Shown: positions 1 to 9,600 of the stretch, in pieces
Layout: each line of letters begins with the position of its first letter
Position numbering within the stretch: position 1 is the first letter of the stretch
Assembly: GCA_903904755.1 (NCBI GenBank)
Contig: CAIVDV010000009.1
Location: forward strand, 62,001 to 126,000
Source: an uncultured Acidobacteriaceae bacterium
GTDB taxonomy: Bacteria; Acidobacteriota; Terriglobia; Terriglobales; Acidobacteriaceae
Length of the DNA: 64,000 bases
Direction of reading: 5' to 3'
Program-made: the position numbers and the translations under genes
The notes under the pieces: model-generated
Databases searched by the model: none
What the model saw: the letters and a program-made list of their open reading frames with translations, nothing else
What the model was told of the DNA's origin: nothing

Positions 1-134
1 AAATTTGGGCAACCTCGAACGGCGGGGTCAACGAGGCAGGTAGCGGACAGACAGAGGGCCGGTGGTATCCTTGAGCCGAAACCCTGTTCCGCGCCCCCGC
101 TGGCGGCGCGAGATCCACGAGGCACAATCCTTTC

Positions 135-2087
135 ATGTCTGACCCTAATGCTGAACTTCTGCCGGCGGTAGCGCCGGAAGCCGAAACCGCGCCTGTCGCG
201 GAAGTTTCCCCTGCTTCGGAAGAAGCCGCCGAGCCCGCAGAGTCTGCGGCACCGGAATCCGAACTTGCCGACGCCCCCGAAGAAGTCGCGGCTGAGGCTG
301 TGGCCGAACCGGAGACCGTGCTGCCCGATGCCGTGCAGCCTGCAGTGACCGAGCCTGAGATGGTCACTGAAGCCCCCGTTGCACCCGAGCCTGTCCCGGC
401 GGCTCTTCCTGTGCCCGAGCCCATCCCTGAGCCCATCGAAGAAGGCCCCAGCTTCGGCGAAATCTTTGCCGAGTTCGAGCACACCCACCAGCGCCGCTCT
501 GAAGATGACCGCCGCCAGATCCGCGGCACCGTCCTCAAAGCCGATGACGAATTCGTCTATGTCGATATCGGCTACAAGAGCGAAGGCACCCTCCCGCTCA
601 CCGCATTCCCTGCCGGCAAACTGCCCGAACAAGGCGCAACCGTGCTCGTCAGCGTCAAGGGCCGCAGCCAGGATGGCTACTACGAACTCAGCCTCTTCCG
701 CACAGCAGTCCCCAAGGACTGGACCGGCCTCGAAGCCGCCTTTGCCGAAAAGGCAACCATCGTCGGCACCGTGACCGCCGTGGTCAAGGGAGGCCTCCAC
801 GTCGATGTCGGCGTCCGCGCCTTCCTGCCGGCGTCGCGTTCCGGCGCTCGCGAAGCCGGCGAACTCGAAGCCCTCGTCGGCACTGAGATCCGCTGCCGCA
901 TCACCAAGCTCGACGTAGCCGACGAGGACGTCGTCGTCGACCGCCGCGTCGTCCTCGAGCAGGAAGCCCTCGCCCAGAAGGCCGAAAGCTTCGCCGCCGT
1001 CACCGAGGGCTCCGTCGTCTCCGGCACCGTCCGCAGCCTCACCGACTACGGCGCGTTTGTCGACCTGGGCGGCGTCGATGGCCTCCTCCACATCAGCGAT
1101 ATCTCCTTTACTCGCATTGCAAAGGCCAGCGACGTGCTCACCGTCGGCCAGGAAATTGAGGTCAAGGTACTCAAAATTGACCCGGCCACCCAGAAGATCT
1201 CCCTCGGCCTCAAGCAGCTCCAGGCCGACCCATGGGCTACCGCAGTCGAAAAGTACCCCCTCGGCACCACCATTCGCGGCGTCGTCACCCGCACCACCGA
1301 CTTCGGCGCATTTGTCGAAATTGAGCCCGGCCTCGAAGGCCTCGTCCACCTCTCTGAAATGTCCTGGTCCCGCCGCATCCTCAAGGCGACTGAAGTCATG
1401 AAGGCCGGCGACGTCATCGACGCCGTCATCCTCAGCGTCACTCCCGGCGACCGCCGCATCTCCCTCAGCCTCAAGCAGGCCTTGGGCGACCCCTGGGCTG
1501 AAGCCGCCAAAACCCTCCACGTCGGCGCAGTCGTCGATGGCAAAGTCGCCAGCATCCAGAAGTTTGGAGCCTTCGTGCAAATCGCCGAAGGCGTCGAAGG
1601 CCTCGTGCACATCAGCGAAATCGTCGCCGACCGCCGCCTCAACCACCCCTCTGACGTCCTTCGCGTCGGCGAAAAAGTGCAGGCACTGGTCCTCGGCATT
1701 GACCAGGAAAAACGCCAGCTCAAGCTCAGCATCAAGCAGCTCATCCCAACCGGCCTCGACGAATTCCTCGCCGAGCAGACCGTCGGCACCGTCGTCACCG
1801 GGCGTGTGGTCACCGTGGACGCAGACCAGTTGGCCGTGGAACTCGGCGACGGTATCGTCGTCCGCACCAAGGCACCGGCTGCAAAGGTGGAAGAAGCCGC
1901 CCCGGCTGCAGCCGCCGGCAAGGTCGATCTCTCAGCGTTCAGCTCCATGCTCAAGAACAAGTGGAAGACCGGCGGCGATTCCAACACAAAGGCCAAGGCT
2001 GCGGTGGCGGCGGGTCAGGTCCGCAGCTTCCGCATCACCGCGCTCGACGCAGCCGCCAAGCGGATTGAAATCGAGATGCTTCCGTAA
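135..2087 (+). CDS. S1 RNA-binding domain protein, ribosomal protein S1-like
   Basis: The 650-residue product would bind single-stranded RNA, probably on the 30S ribosome. Residues 1 to about 120 are an Ala/Pro/Glu-rich, low-complexity acidic extension. S1 domains then start near residues 130, 210, 296, 381, 468 and 555. The first two have the divergent look of ribosome-binding S1 domains 1 and 2 (KSEGTLPL, GVRAFLPASR); domains 3 to 5 carry the classic TDYGAFVDLGGVDGLLHIS type signature. The sixth is split: its first strands (TGRVVTVDADQLAVELGDG) are separated from its last strands (RSFRITALDAAAKRIEIEM) by about 55 Ala/Lys-rich residues. The six-domain order argues for a genuine S1 homologue, but the long acidic N-terminus and the insertion mean it could be an S1 paralogue. 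A strong terminator follows directly. Confidence 0.88.
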   Translation: MSDPNAELLPAVAPEAETAPVAEVSPASEEAAEPAESAAPESELADAPEEVAAEAVAEPETVLPDAVQPAVTEPEMVTEAPVAPEPVPAALPVPEPIPEPIEEGPSFGEIFAEFEHTHQRRSEDDRRQIRGTVLKADDEFVYVDIGYKSEGTLPLTAFPAGKLPEQGATVLVSVKGRSQDGYYELSLFRTAVPKDWTGLEAAFAEKATIVGTVTAVVKGGLHVDVGVRAFLPASRSGAREAGELEALVGTEIRCRITKLDVADEDVVVDRRVVLEQEALAQKAESFAAVTEGSVVSGTVRSLTDYGAFVDLGGVDGLLHISDISFTRIAKASDVLTVGQEIEVKVLKIDPATQKISLGLKQLQADPWATAVEKYPLGTTIRGVVTRTTDFGAFVEIEPGLEGLVHLSEMSWSRRILKATEVMKAGDVIDAVILSVTPGDRRISLSLKQALGDPWAEAAKTLHVGAVVDGKVASIQKFGAFVQIAEGVEGLVHISEIVADRRLNHPSDVLRVGEKVQALVLGIDQEKRQLKLSIKQLIPTGLDEFLAEQTVGTVVTGRVVTVDADQLAVELGDGIVVRTKAPAAKVEEAAPAAAAGKVDLSAFSSMLKNKWKTGGDSNTKAKAAVAAGQVRSFRITALDAAAKRIEIEMLP

Positions 2088-2109
2088 CTCGCGCCTAAGT
2101 GACAAGCGA

Positions 2110-2150
2110 ATGCCCGGCTGGTTTGCCTTCCAGCCGGGCATAACTTTTTG
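2110..2150 (+). terminator. Rho-independent terminator after the S1-domain gene
   Basis: Perfect 12-base-pair stem, ATGCCCGGCTGG at 2110-2121 with CCAGCCGGGCAT at 2130-2141, eight-base loop, then AACTTTTTG. It lies 22 bases after the S1 stop and separates that gene from the next cluster. Confidence 0.9.
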
Positions 2151-2205
2151 CACAGCTTCACCCATAAAACAATTCAAGAATCTGCGCGTCGAATCCACAT
2201 CCGCA

Positions 2206-2234
2206 TTGTGTTTTCGGCCCGGCTGAGATATCCT
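2206..2234 (+). promoter_or_regulatory. Weak sigma-70-like promoter candidate for the envelope cluster
   Basis: TTGTGT (2206-2211) and TATCCT (2229-2234) are 17 bases apart, downstream of the S1 terminator and 26 bases before the first start codon of the cluster. The match is only partial (3/6 and 4/6), but some promoter is expected here because the terminator isolates the cluster. Confidence 0.3.
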
Positions 2235-2260
2235 CCGCTTGCCCGACAGGATAGACTCCC

Positions 2261-4219
2261 ATGACTTACAAATGGCGGCGGTGGGCGGTTCCCGGAATCG
2301 CAGCCCTCGTATTGTGTCTTTTTGCAGGGGGATGGGTCTTCTGGCGGGCACAGCAGACACTCAAAAACGCCGAAAGCGGCCTGGCAGGCGCGCGAAGCTT
2401 TGCCGTCGCCGTGGGCCCGGTGGCCTCCCTTCCCAATCCCGGCTTTGAAGCTGTCAGCTCGCCTGCTGCCTTCCGCTCGGCAGCAGAACTCAACGGCCTC
2501 AACTATCTGGCCGGGCCGGCCGGGCTCTTTGCCTACTCCCCCGATGGCACCCTCCAAAAAGCCTACCGCCCCGGCCTCGACTACCCCGCAACCACCCTCG
2601 GCGCAATGCACGTGGCTACGCTCGCCGACTCCAAAGCACCTGAGCTGCTCATCGCCACCGCCAGCGAGGGCGTCCTCGCCTTCGACGGGCAGCACTTCCG
2701 CCAAATCCGCGCCAAAATCCCCGAAGCTCGCGCGGTAACGGCCCTCCTGCCGCTCGGCTCAGGCCGCCTCCTCCTTGGCACCGCAAAGCTGGGCCTGCTC
2801 GTCTACGACGGCAATGCCCTCAGCCGCTTCCATCCCACCACCGACAACCAATACGTCACGGCCCTCGCCGGTAGCGAATCCGACCTCTGGATAGGCACAC
2901 TCGACCACGGCCTCCTCCACTGGCGCGGTGGCCAAACGGAGACCCTCACCGAGGCCGACGGCCTCCCCGACGCCCGCGTCGAATCCATTGTGGTCGACGG
3001 CGACCGCGTCTTTGCCGGAACCCCGGTAGGCGTCGCAGAGATTCGCACCGGCAAAATGGCCCGTGTTCTGGCACCGGGGCGATACGCCAAATCCCTGTTG
3101 GTGGCAAATGGTGAGTTGCTCATCGGCCAGGGTGATGGCGGCATCATGCGCCTCCCGCTGGAAAGCGCCACAGGCCATAACGCGCCCCGGCGGGCAATCA
3201 AAATCACAGGCGAACCTGTCACCCGCACCGGCAGCGACGCCGTCGAAGATATGCTCACCATCGACGGCACAGCCTGGGCCCTGACAGCCAAAGGCCTCCA
3301 GCGCACAGGGGAACAGTCCGCCGAAATTGGTGCCAGCGGCCACCTGCTCTCCGACGGCAACGTCTCCAGCGTCATGGTCGCCGGCGACGGGCGCATCTGG
3401 GTCGGCTACTTTGACCACGGCCTCGACATCCTCTCCTCCGCCGCATCCCAGTCCGCATCCCTCCTCCACATTGAGGATGACCACACCTTCTGCGTCAACC
3501 GCATCACCGAAGACCCCGCTCACGGCACCGTCGCCGTGGCCACCGCCAACGGCCTCGTCATCTTCAGCAAAGACGGCACCCTGCGCCAAACCCTAACCCA
3601 CGAAACCGGCCTCATCGCCAACCACGTCACTGATGTCGCCATCCTCGGCGCGGGCATGGTCGCGGCAACCCCGGCGGGCATCACCTTTCTCGACGAAACC
3701 GGAGCCCACAGCCTCTACGCCTTTGAGGGCCTCGTCAACAACCACGTCTACGCCCTCGGCCTGCGCCCCGGCCAGCAGGCAACAGCGCCCTTCCTCGTCG
3801 GCACGCTGGGCGGAATCAGCCAAATGGCCGCTGAAGCCGTCGCCCGCAACCTCACCACTGCCAACAGCGGCCTCAAAGCAAACTGGATTACCGGCCTCGT
3901 CCCCATCGGCGCAGACTGGCTGGTAGGCACCTACGGCAGCGGCGTGGAGCGCCTGGACGGCACCGGCCAGGTCACCACCACCGATGCCACAAAGAACGGC
4001 GTCGTCGTCAATCCCCTGGCCATGGCCGCAGACAACCGTCTCGTCCTCGCCGGCACACTCGGCCAGGGCCTCCTCGTCGGCGATGCCACCGGAACCCGCT
4101 GGCACACAGTCCTCGGCGGCCTCCCCTCAGCCAATGTCACGGCGGTCGCAATCGACAAGGGCATCGTGTATGTGGGAACCGACAACGGCCTGGTACGAAT
4201 CTCGGAAGACAAGCTGTAA
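2261..4219 (+). CDS. Membrane-anchored beta-propeller protein (two-component-regulator propeller repeats)
   Basis: 652 residues. A basic start (MTYKWRRW) and one hydrophobic helix at about residues 9-28 suggest an N-terminal membrane anchor with the rest outside the cytoplasm. The body consists of repeated blades with the pattern aromatic-hydrophobic-G-T/Y-x-x-x-G-hydrophobic, for example DLWIGTLDHGLLHW, RIWVGYFDHGLDIL and VYVGTDNGLVRI. These resemble the sensor propellers of hybrid two-component kinases, but no kinase or output domain is present. It opens a cluster of overlapping genes, with the next start 11 bases after its stop. A ligand- or partner-binding scaffold is the most that can be inferred. 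Confidence 0.8.
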   Translation: MTYKWRRWAVPGIAALVLCLFAGGWVFWRAQQTLKNAESGLAGARSFAVAVGPVASLPNPGFEAVSSPAAFRSAAELNGLNYLAGPAGLFAYSPDGTLQKAYRPGLDYPATTLGAMHVATLADSKAPELLIATASEGVLAFDGQHFRQIRAKIPEARAVTALLPLGSGRLLLGTAKLGLLVYDGNALSRFHPTTDNQYVTALAGSESDLWIGTLDHGLLHWRGGQTETLTEADGLPDARVESIVVDGDRVFAGTPVGVAEIRTGKMARVLAPGRYAKSLLVANGELLIGQGDGGIMRLPLESATGHNAPRRAIKITGEPVTRTGSDAVEDMLTIDGTAWALTAKGLQRTGEQSAEIGASGHLLSDGNVSSVMVAGDGRIWVGYFDHGLDILSSAASQSASLLHIEDDHTFCVNRITEDPAHGTVAVATANGLVIFSKDGTLRQTLTHETGLIANHVTDVAILGAGMVAATPAGITFLDETGAHSLYAFEGLVNNHVYALGLRPGQQATAPFLVGTLGGISQMAAEAVARNLTTANSGLKANWITGLVPIGADWLVGTYGSGVERLDGTGQVTTTDATKNGVVVNPLAMAADNRLVLAGTLGQGLLVGDATGTRWHTVLGGLPSANVTAVAIDKGIVYVGTDNGLVRISEDKL

Positions 4220-4229
4220 GGAGCACCCG

Positions 4230-6668
4230 GTGAAGCAACAATCGGCGTTGTACAAATTTCGACAAGGCAGCGCAGCAGTCCTCGGGCTGACGCTGGGCCT
4301 GGCCATCTTTTCAGGCATAGCCCACGCCGCCGACACCGGCGTCCTCGTCCCCATGGACAAGCAGGAACCCGACCCCAAGGTCCTCAGCCTCACCGAGATG
4401 CAGGTCGATATCCGCATTGACAACGGCGATGCCCGCGTCTGGATTCGGCAAATCTTCACCAACCACACCAACCGCCAGCAGGAAGGCAACTACCTCTTCG
4501 CCCTGCCCACCGGCACCACCGTCTCCGACTTCGCCGTCTGGGATGGCCCCGTCCGAATCCCCGCCGTCATCCTCGAACGCAAACGCGCCCAGGCCCTCTA
4601 CCAGGAGCTCAAAAGCCAGGCCATCGACCCCGGCCTCCTCCAGCAGGGCGAGCGCAGTGAAGACGACGCCCGCAAAAACTCCATCTTCTCCGCGCACATC
4701 GTGCCCATTCCCGCCTGGGGCACCAAGCGCCTCGAAATCGAGTACCACCAGCACCTCGGCGTCGACGCCCGCAAGAGCTATTTCCTCCTCCCCCTCAAGC
4801 CCGACGCCTACGCCAGCCAGCACGTCGCCCATCTTGAGGTGAAGTTCTCCCTCAAATCCGCCGCTCGCCTCGCCAACTTCGCCATCGCCGCCAAAATTCT
4901 CCCCTTCAAAATCACCCGGCAGGACGAGCACAGCGTCACCGGCGAACTCATCGCCGACAACCTCGACCTCAGCGAAGACCTCGCCGCCACCTGGACTGTC
5001 GCCGAACCCGCCAACGCCGTCCAGGTCATCGCCTACCGCAATCCCCATCCCGAGGCAACCACCGCTAGCCTGGACCTCGCCGCACACCCTGAGGATGCAA
5101 AAGCCGCTGCCAAATCCCCCGCCAAACCCGCCCCGGAACCCGGATTCTTTGAGGCCACAGCCCAGTTGACCGCCGCCAAGCCCGCTGCCACTGCCCCCTC
5201 CGGCGGCCGCACCGTCGTCATCCTCATGGATACCTCCCTCTCCATGCAGTGGGAAAAGCTGGAACGCAGCTACATGGCGGCCTACAAGCTCATGGCAGGC
5301 CTTGGCACAGGCGACCGCTTCAACCTCCTCCTCTTCAATACCCATGTCGACAGCTTCAAACCCGCCCCCGTCCCCGCCGACCCGGCCACCGTGACTGCTG
5401 CCATCAATTGGCTGCGCGCCAGCCACCTCCGCGGCGGCACCGACCTCGGCAAGGCCCTCGAAGCCGGCCTCGCCCAGGCACGCGGTCCCAAGGCCGCGCT
5501 CGTCCTCCTCACCGATGGCGGAGTCGACCGCGGCATCCTCAAAACCGGCAAGCTCACCGCCTGGTACGCCGCCCAGTGGGCCAAAATTCCACCCACCGAG
5601 CGCCCCAAAACCGACGTCTTTGCCGTCGGCGACGATGCCAATCTCCCCCTCCTCCGCATCTTGGCCCGCCAGGGCGGCGTCATGGAAGCCGTCCTCTCCA
5701 GCGAGCCGGTGGACTTCAAACTGGCCTCCTTCATGAGCAAGACCGGCGAAACCCCCATCGGCGACCTGCACCTCACCGTTGGTCCGCAAGCTTCCGTAGA
5801 CAAGGTCTACGCTCTCGAAGATGCCGTCTTTGACAACGGCGAAGAGCGCTGGGTCGGCCAGTATGCCAAGCCCGCCAAAGGCGTCAGCTTCCACGCAGAG
5901 GGCGTCCTCGATTCGCAGTCCCTCAAGGCCGACACCAAAGCCGACCTGCCCGCCGAGGCCCTCGAACACGATCAGCTTCCCCGCCTCTGGGCCTGGGCTC
6001 GCGTCCAGGCATTGCTGGAGCAAATTGAGCGCGACGGCGAAACCGAAGCCGCCGTTCAGGAAATCATCCGCCTCGCCCGCAAATACAAATTCGTCACCCC
6101 CTACACATCCTTCCTCGCCGCCCCGCGCGCCCTCCTTCGCCCCAGGGTCATCCGCCCTGGCGACCCCGTTCTCCGCGTTCACACTGACGCGGCAATCGTC
6201 TCCGTCATGGCCCTCTTCCCCTTCGGCCTGGAAAAACCCCTCAAGTACCTCTCCGGCGAAGATGTCTGGGAAACCCGCTTTCTCGCCCCCGAAGACATGC
6301 AGGACGGCAGCTACACCGTGCGCCTCCTCCTCCGAGACAAGAACGACCAGGTCTACCGCGAGACCAAGAGTTTCGTCATCGCCTCCAAGCCGCCCACCGT
6401 GAAGGTCCATCTCAATCGCACCCGTTACCGGGCCGGCGAAGTGGTCCCGCTCAAGGTCAGCGCATCAGCCAACACCCGCACCCTGACGGCGCGCCTCGAA
6501 GGCCTCGCCCCGGTCAGCCTGCGCTGGAACCACGAGGCGGAAGCGAGTACCGGAATGCTGGAGTTGCCGCAGAGCCTGCCCGCGGGGCGGTACACGGTCA
6601 CGGTGACGGCAGAAGATGTGGCGCACAACCTGGGCACGGCGGAGGTGCAGCTTGATGTTCTTCCCTGA
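4230..6668 (+). CDS. Secreted VIT and von Willebrand factor A domain protein
   Basis: 812 residues from a GTG start with AAGGAG six bases upstream. The reading frame is open further upstream, but that part lies inside the preceding gene. A signal peptide ends near ..SGIAHA-ADTG. The VIT domain covers roughly residues 45-170 (FALPTGTTVSDFAVWDGP). The VWA domain starts near residue 328 with a complete MIDAS: D334-T-S336-L-S338, T404 in GGTDLG and D429 in LLTDGG, so divalent-cation-dependent ligand binding is expected. A C-terminal Ig-like region follows from about residue 710. I see no LPxTG sorting motif and no C-terminal membrane helix, unlike the sortase-target VIT/VWA proteins of marine proteobacteria, so it is probably periplasmic or released. 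Its stop overlaps the next start by 14 bases. Confidence 0.9.
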   Translation: MKQQSALYKFRQGSAAVLGLTLGLAIFSGIAHAADTGVLVPMDKQEPDPKVLSLTEMQVDIRIDNGDARVWIRQIFTNHTNRQQEGNYLFALPTGTTVSDFAVWDGPVRIPAVILERKRAQALYQELKSQAIDPGLLQQGERSEDDARKNSIFSAHIVPIPAWGTKRLEIEYHQHLGVDARKSYFLLPLKPDAYASQHVAHLEVKFSLKSAARLANFAIAAKILPFKITRQDEHSVTGELIADNLDLSEDLAATWTVAEPANAVQVIAYRNPHPEATTASLDLAAHPEDAKAAAKSPAKPAPEPGFFEATAQLTAAKPAATAPSGGRTVVILMDTSLSMQWEKLERSYMAAYKLMAGLGTGDRFNLLLFNTHVDSFKPAPVPADPATVTAAINWLRASHLRGGTDLGKALEAGLAQARGPKAALVLLTDGGVDRGILKTGKLTAWYAAQWAKIPPTERPKTDVFAVGDDANLPLLRILARQGGVMEAVLSSEPVDFKLASFMSKTGETPIGDLHLTVGPQASVDKVYALEDAVFDNGEERWVGQYAKPAKGVSFHAEGVLDSQSLKADTKADLPAEALEHDQLPRLWAWARVQALLEQIERDGETEAAVQEIIRLARKYKFVTPYTSFLAAPRALLRPRVIRPGDPVLRVHTDAAIVSVMALFPFGLEKPLKYLSGEDVWETRFLAPEDMQDGSYTVRLLLRDKNDQVYRETKSFVIASKPPTVKVHLNRTRYRAGEVVPLKVSASANTRTLTARLEGLAPVSLRWNHEAEASTGMLELPQSLPAGRYTVTVTAEDVAHNLGTAEVQLDVLP

Positions 6669-9600
6669 ACGGAATCCTGAAGTCGCTGCAAAGCAACCCG
6701 CCATCCTTCGCGGCCTCGCCGCCGCCGGGGTCACGGCAGCAGTAGTACTGGCCGCACCGTGGCTCATCTCCGGAACCGTGCGCGGGGCAGCCTCCAGCCT
6801 TGGGCACCTCTGGCCCACCATCCTCGGCAGCCGCGCCATCACCGTCGGCTCCGGCCACGGCTTTGCTCGCTGGGTCGAGAATCTTGAGGCCGGATCCGCT
6901 GCAGAAAAGGCAATCTTCCGCCTCATGACGCTCCCCGGCGGCCAGGTGCTCTTCCGTCGTCCCGCAGCCGAAAGCATTCCCGCTCTCGGTCAAACAGGCT
7001 CAGACGACGCCAGCCTCTACAGCCTCCGCGCTCTCGAAGAAGAGAACGGCCAAAACTTTGACGCCGCCGAAAAAGACTGGAAAACCTGGGCGGCCAAAGC
7101 TGCCGACAAGCCAGCCGCATATCTCGACCTCGCCGACTTCTACCAGCGCCGTCTGCGGCCAGCAGACGAGCTTGCAGCCCTCGAAGCCATCGGCGCAAGC
7201 CCGGTCGCAGCCGATGAAAAGCGCGTCGCCCCCGAAGACCAGCGCGCCTGGAAGGCCTGGGCCCGCACCCTGACCGTCGTCGACGACTACGCCCTCGGCC
7301 GCGCCGTCAAGGAGCGGGAGTACGCCGCCTGGAGCGCCCGCTACCCACAAGATCCGCGCCTCTACCAGCAGCAGCTCGGCTTCCAGCTCGAAGGCAGGCA
7401 GTTCGACAAGGCGGCGCAAATCATCGCCCAGTACCGCAAGGCCTTCCCTGGCGACGAGGTCTACCCCGTCGAGGCCGAGGCACAACTCGCCACCGCCAAA
7501 GGCACCGCAGCCGATGGGCTTGCCGTCTATGAGCGCAGCTTCCGTCCCGATTGGCCGGCAGATCTCGTCAACGCCTACCTCGGCGCAGTCTCGGCCAGCG
7601 GCGGAGAGCGCGCCATGGCCGACCGCCTCCGCGCCAAACTCGCCGCCGACGGCAACGACTGGCAGAACGCCGTCCGCCTCTTTGATCTCGAGCAGCACCG
7701 CGGCCAGTTGGAGGCCGCCAAAGCTGTCCTCAGCAGCTACCGCGAGCGCAAGGACGCCTCCGGAGCCACCTGGACACCGGAAGAGCTCGGAACCTTCTCC
7801 CAGCTCTATGAGGGAGTTTCCGACTACCCTGAAGCCGCCCGCTTCTACTACGCCCAGGCCGCGGACGAAAAGCACCCCGATTCCCAGCAGCGCGGCATTG
7901 CCGGCCTCGCGCGGATTCTCCTCGCCGCGCCAGAGCAGCCCTTGCGCCTCGGCGCTGCCAACCTCGCCATGTACAAGAGCATCGCCCGCATGGACCGCGG
8001 GCCGGGCTACCTCAACGGAATCCTCTCTCTCTGGCTCAACACCCAGGGCCCCGATGGCGAGTTTGCCAGCGAAAACCAGACCGCGCAGCCCTACTTCCGC
8101 CGCGCCCGCGCCGCCGAACTCGTCGCCGACCTCGACAAGCGATTCCCTGCCAGCACCGACCGCCCCGCCCTCCATCTCGCCCTGATGCACGCCTATCAGG
8201 TCTACGGAGAGAACGACGCCGTCATCCGCGAAGGCGAAGGCTACCTGGCCCAGTTTCCCAAAGACCCCCAGCGCATCACCGGTGCCATGGAGCTGGCCGA
8301 CGCCTACGTCCGCACTGGCCAAACGCAGAAGGAATTCGCCCTCTATCAGCAACTCCTCAAGGAACTCGCCGCAGCAGCCGACGGCGTCCCCCTCGGCGAC
8401 GGCTTCTCCGGCTCCCGCCACCCCGGCGAAGTCCGCCGAACCATCGCGCAGCCCACCAACGCAGTCGCCGTCTTCACCCAGCAGCAGGAGGACCCAAATC
8501 CCGAGAGCCAGATAGCCTCCTCTATCGCGAACTCCGCCAGCTACCAGCAGGTCCTCGACCGCTACCTCTCCCGCCTCGTTTCCCTCCAGCGCCTCCCCGA
8601 CGCCCTCGCCGTCCTCAAGGGCGAGCTCGACCGCAACCCCCAGGACCCCGGCCTCTACCAGCGCCTCGCAGACTTCTTCGAGCAGAACGCGCTCAACGCC
8701 CACGTCGAAGAGGTCTACCAAAAGGCCATAGACCACTTCCAGGAGACCGGCTGGTACGCCAGGCTGGCCCGCTTCTACCTCCGCAGCAAGCGCAAGGCGG
8801 AGTACGGCGACCTCACCAAAAAGGTGACAGGAATCTTCGCCGGAACCGAACTCGAAGACTATCTCAAGGACGCTCCCGCGCCCGACGCCTCCATGGGAGC
8901 CGAGGTCAGCCGCTTCGCCCTCACCCGCTTCCCCCACAACCTCACCTTCGTACGCCGCCTACTCAACACGAGCACCAAAAACGGCGTCACCGACGCAGAG
9001 CGCGAGCAACTCCTCTGGGCCCACTGGGCTGAGGCCACCGACCTCCGCAACGATCTCCTCCAGCGCCTCAGCTGCACCGGCAAGCTGGCAAGCACCCTCG
9101 CGTCCCTCAACTCCGAAGCGCCTGAAATCAGCAAAGGCGACTGGGCCGGGCTTACCAAACGCAACCCCGCCGCCGGACGCCTCTGGGTCGAAGCCAACCT
9201 CTGGCAGTCGCACTACGAGCAGGCTGTCGACGAGGCCGGCGAACTCGCCCGTGCCTATCCCGCCGACGGAACCGTCACCGACGAAGCAACCAGCCTCTAC
9301 CGCTCCTTTGCCTACTTCCACCCCGAGGATACCGACAAGGCAGCCGCCACCGCCCAGCTGCTCGTCAACGCAAATCCAGCAGATCTCGACCGCATGGCAC
9401 GCGTCGGTGACATCTACGCCGACCGCGAGCGCATGGCCGAAGCCGGCCCCTGGTTTGCAAAGATGGCCAAAGCCCGCCCCGGAGTCGCCAACGGCTACCT
9501 CCAGGCCGCCACAGTCTACTGGGACTACTTCGACTTCCCGGCCGCCCTCGCCCAACTGCAGGCCGGCCGCGAAAAACTCGCCCAGCCCACCCTCTACGCC

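Noticed and set aside
4311-6410. Minus-strand open frame of about 699 codons opposite the VIT/VWA gene
   Set aside because: Composition is Gly/Glu/Val/Asp-rich without domain signal, as expected for the complement of GC-rich coding DNA. The plus strand has a signal peptide and full MIDAS.
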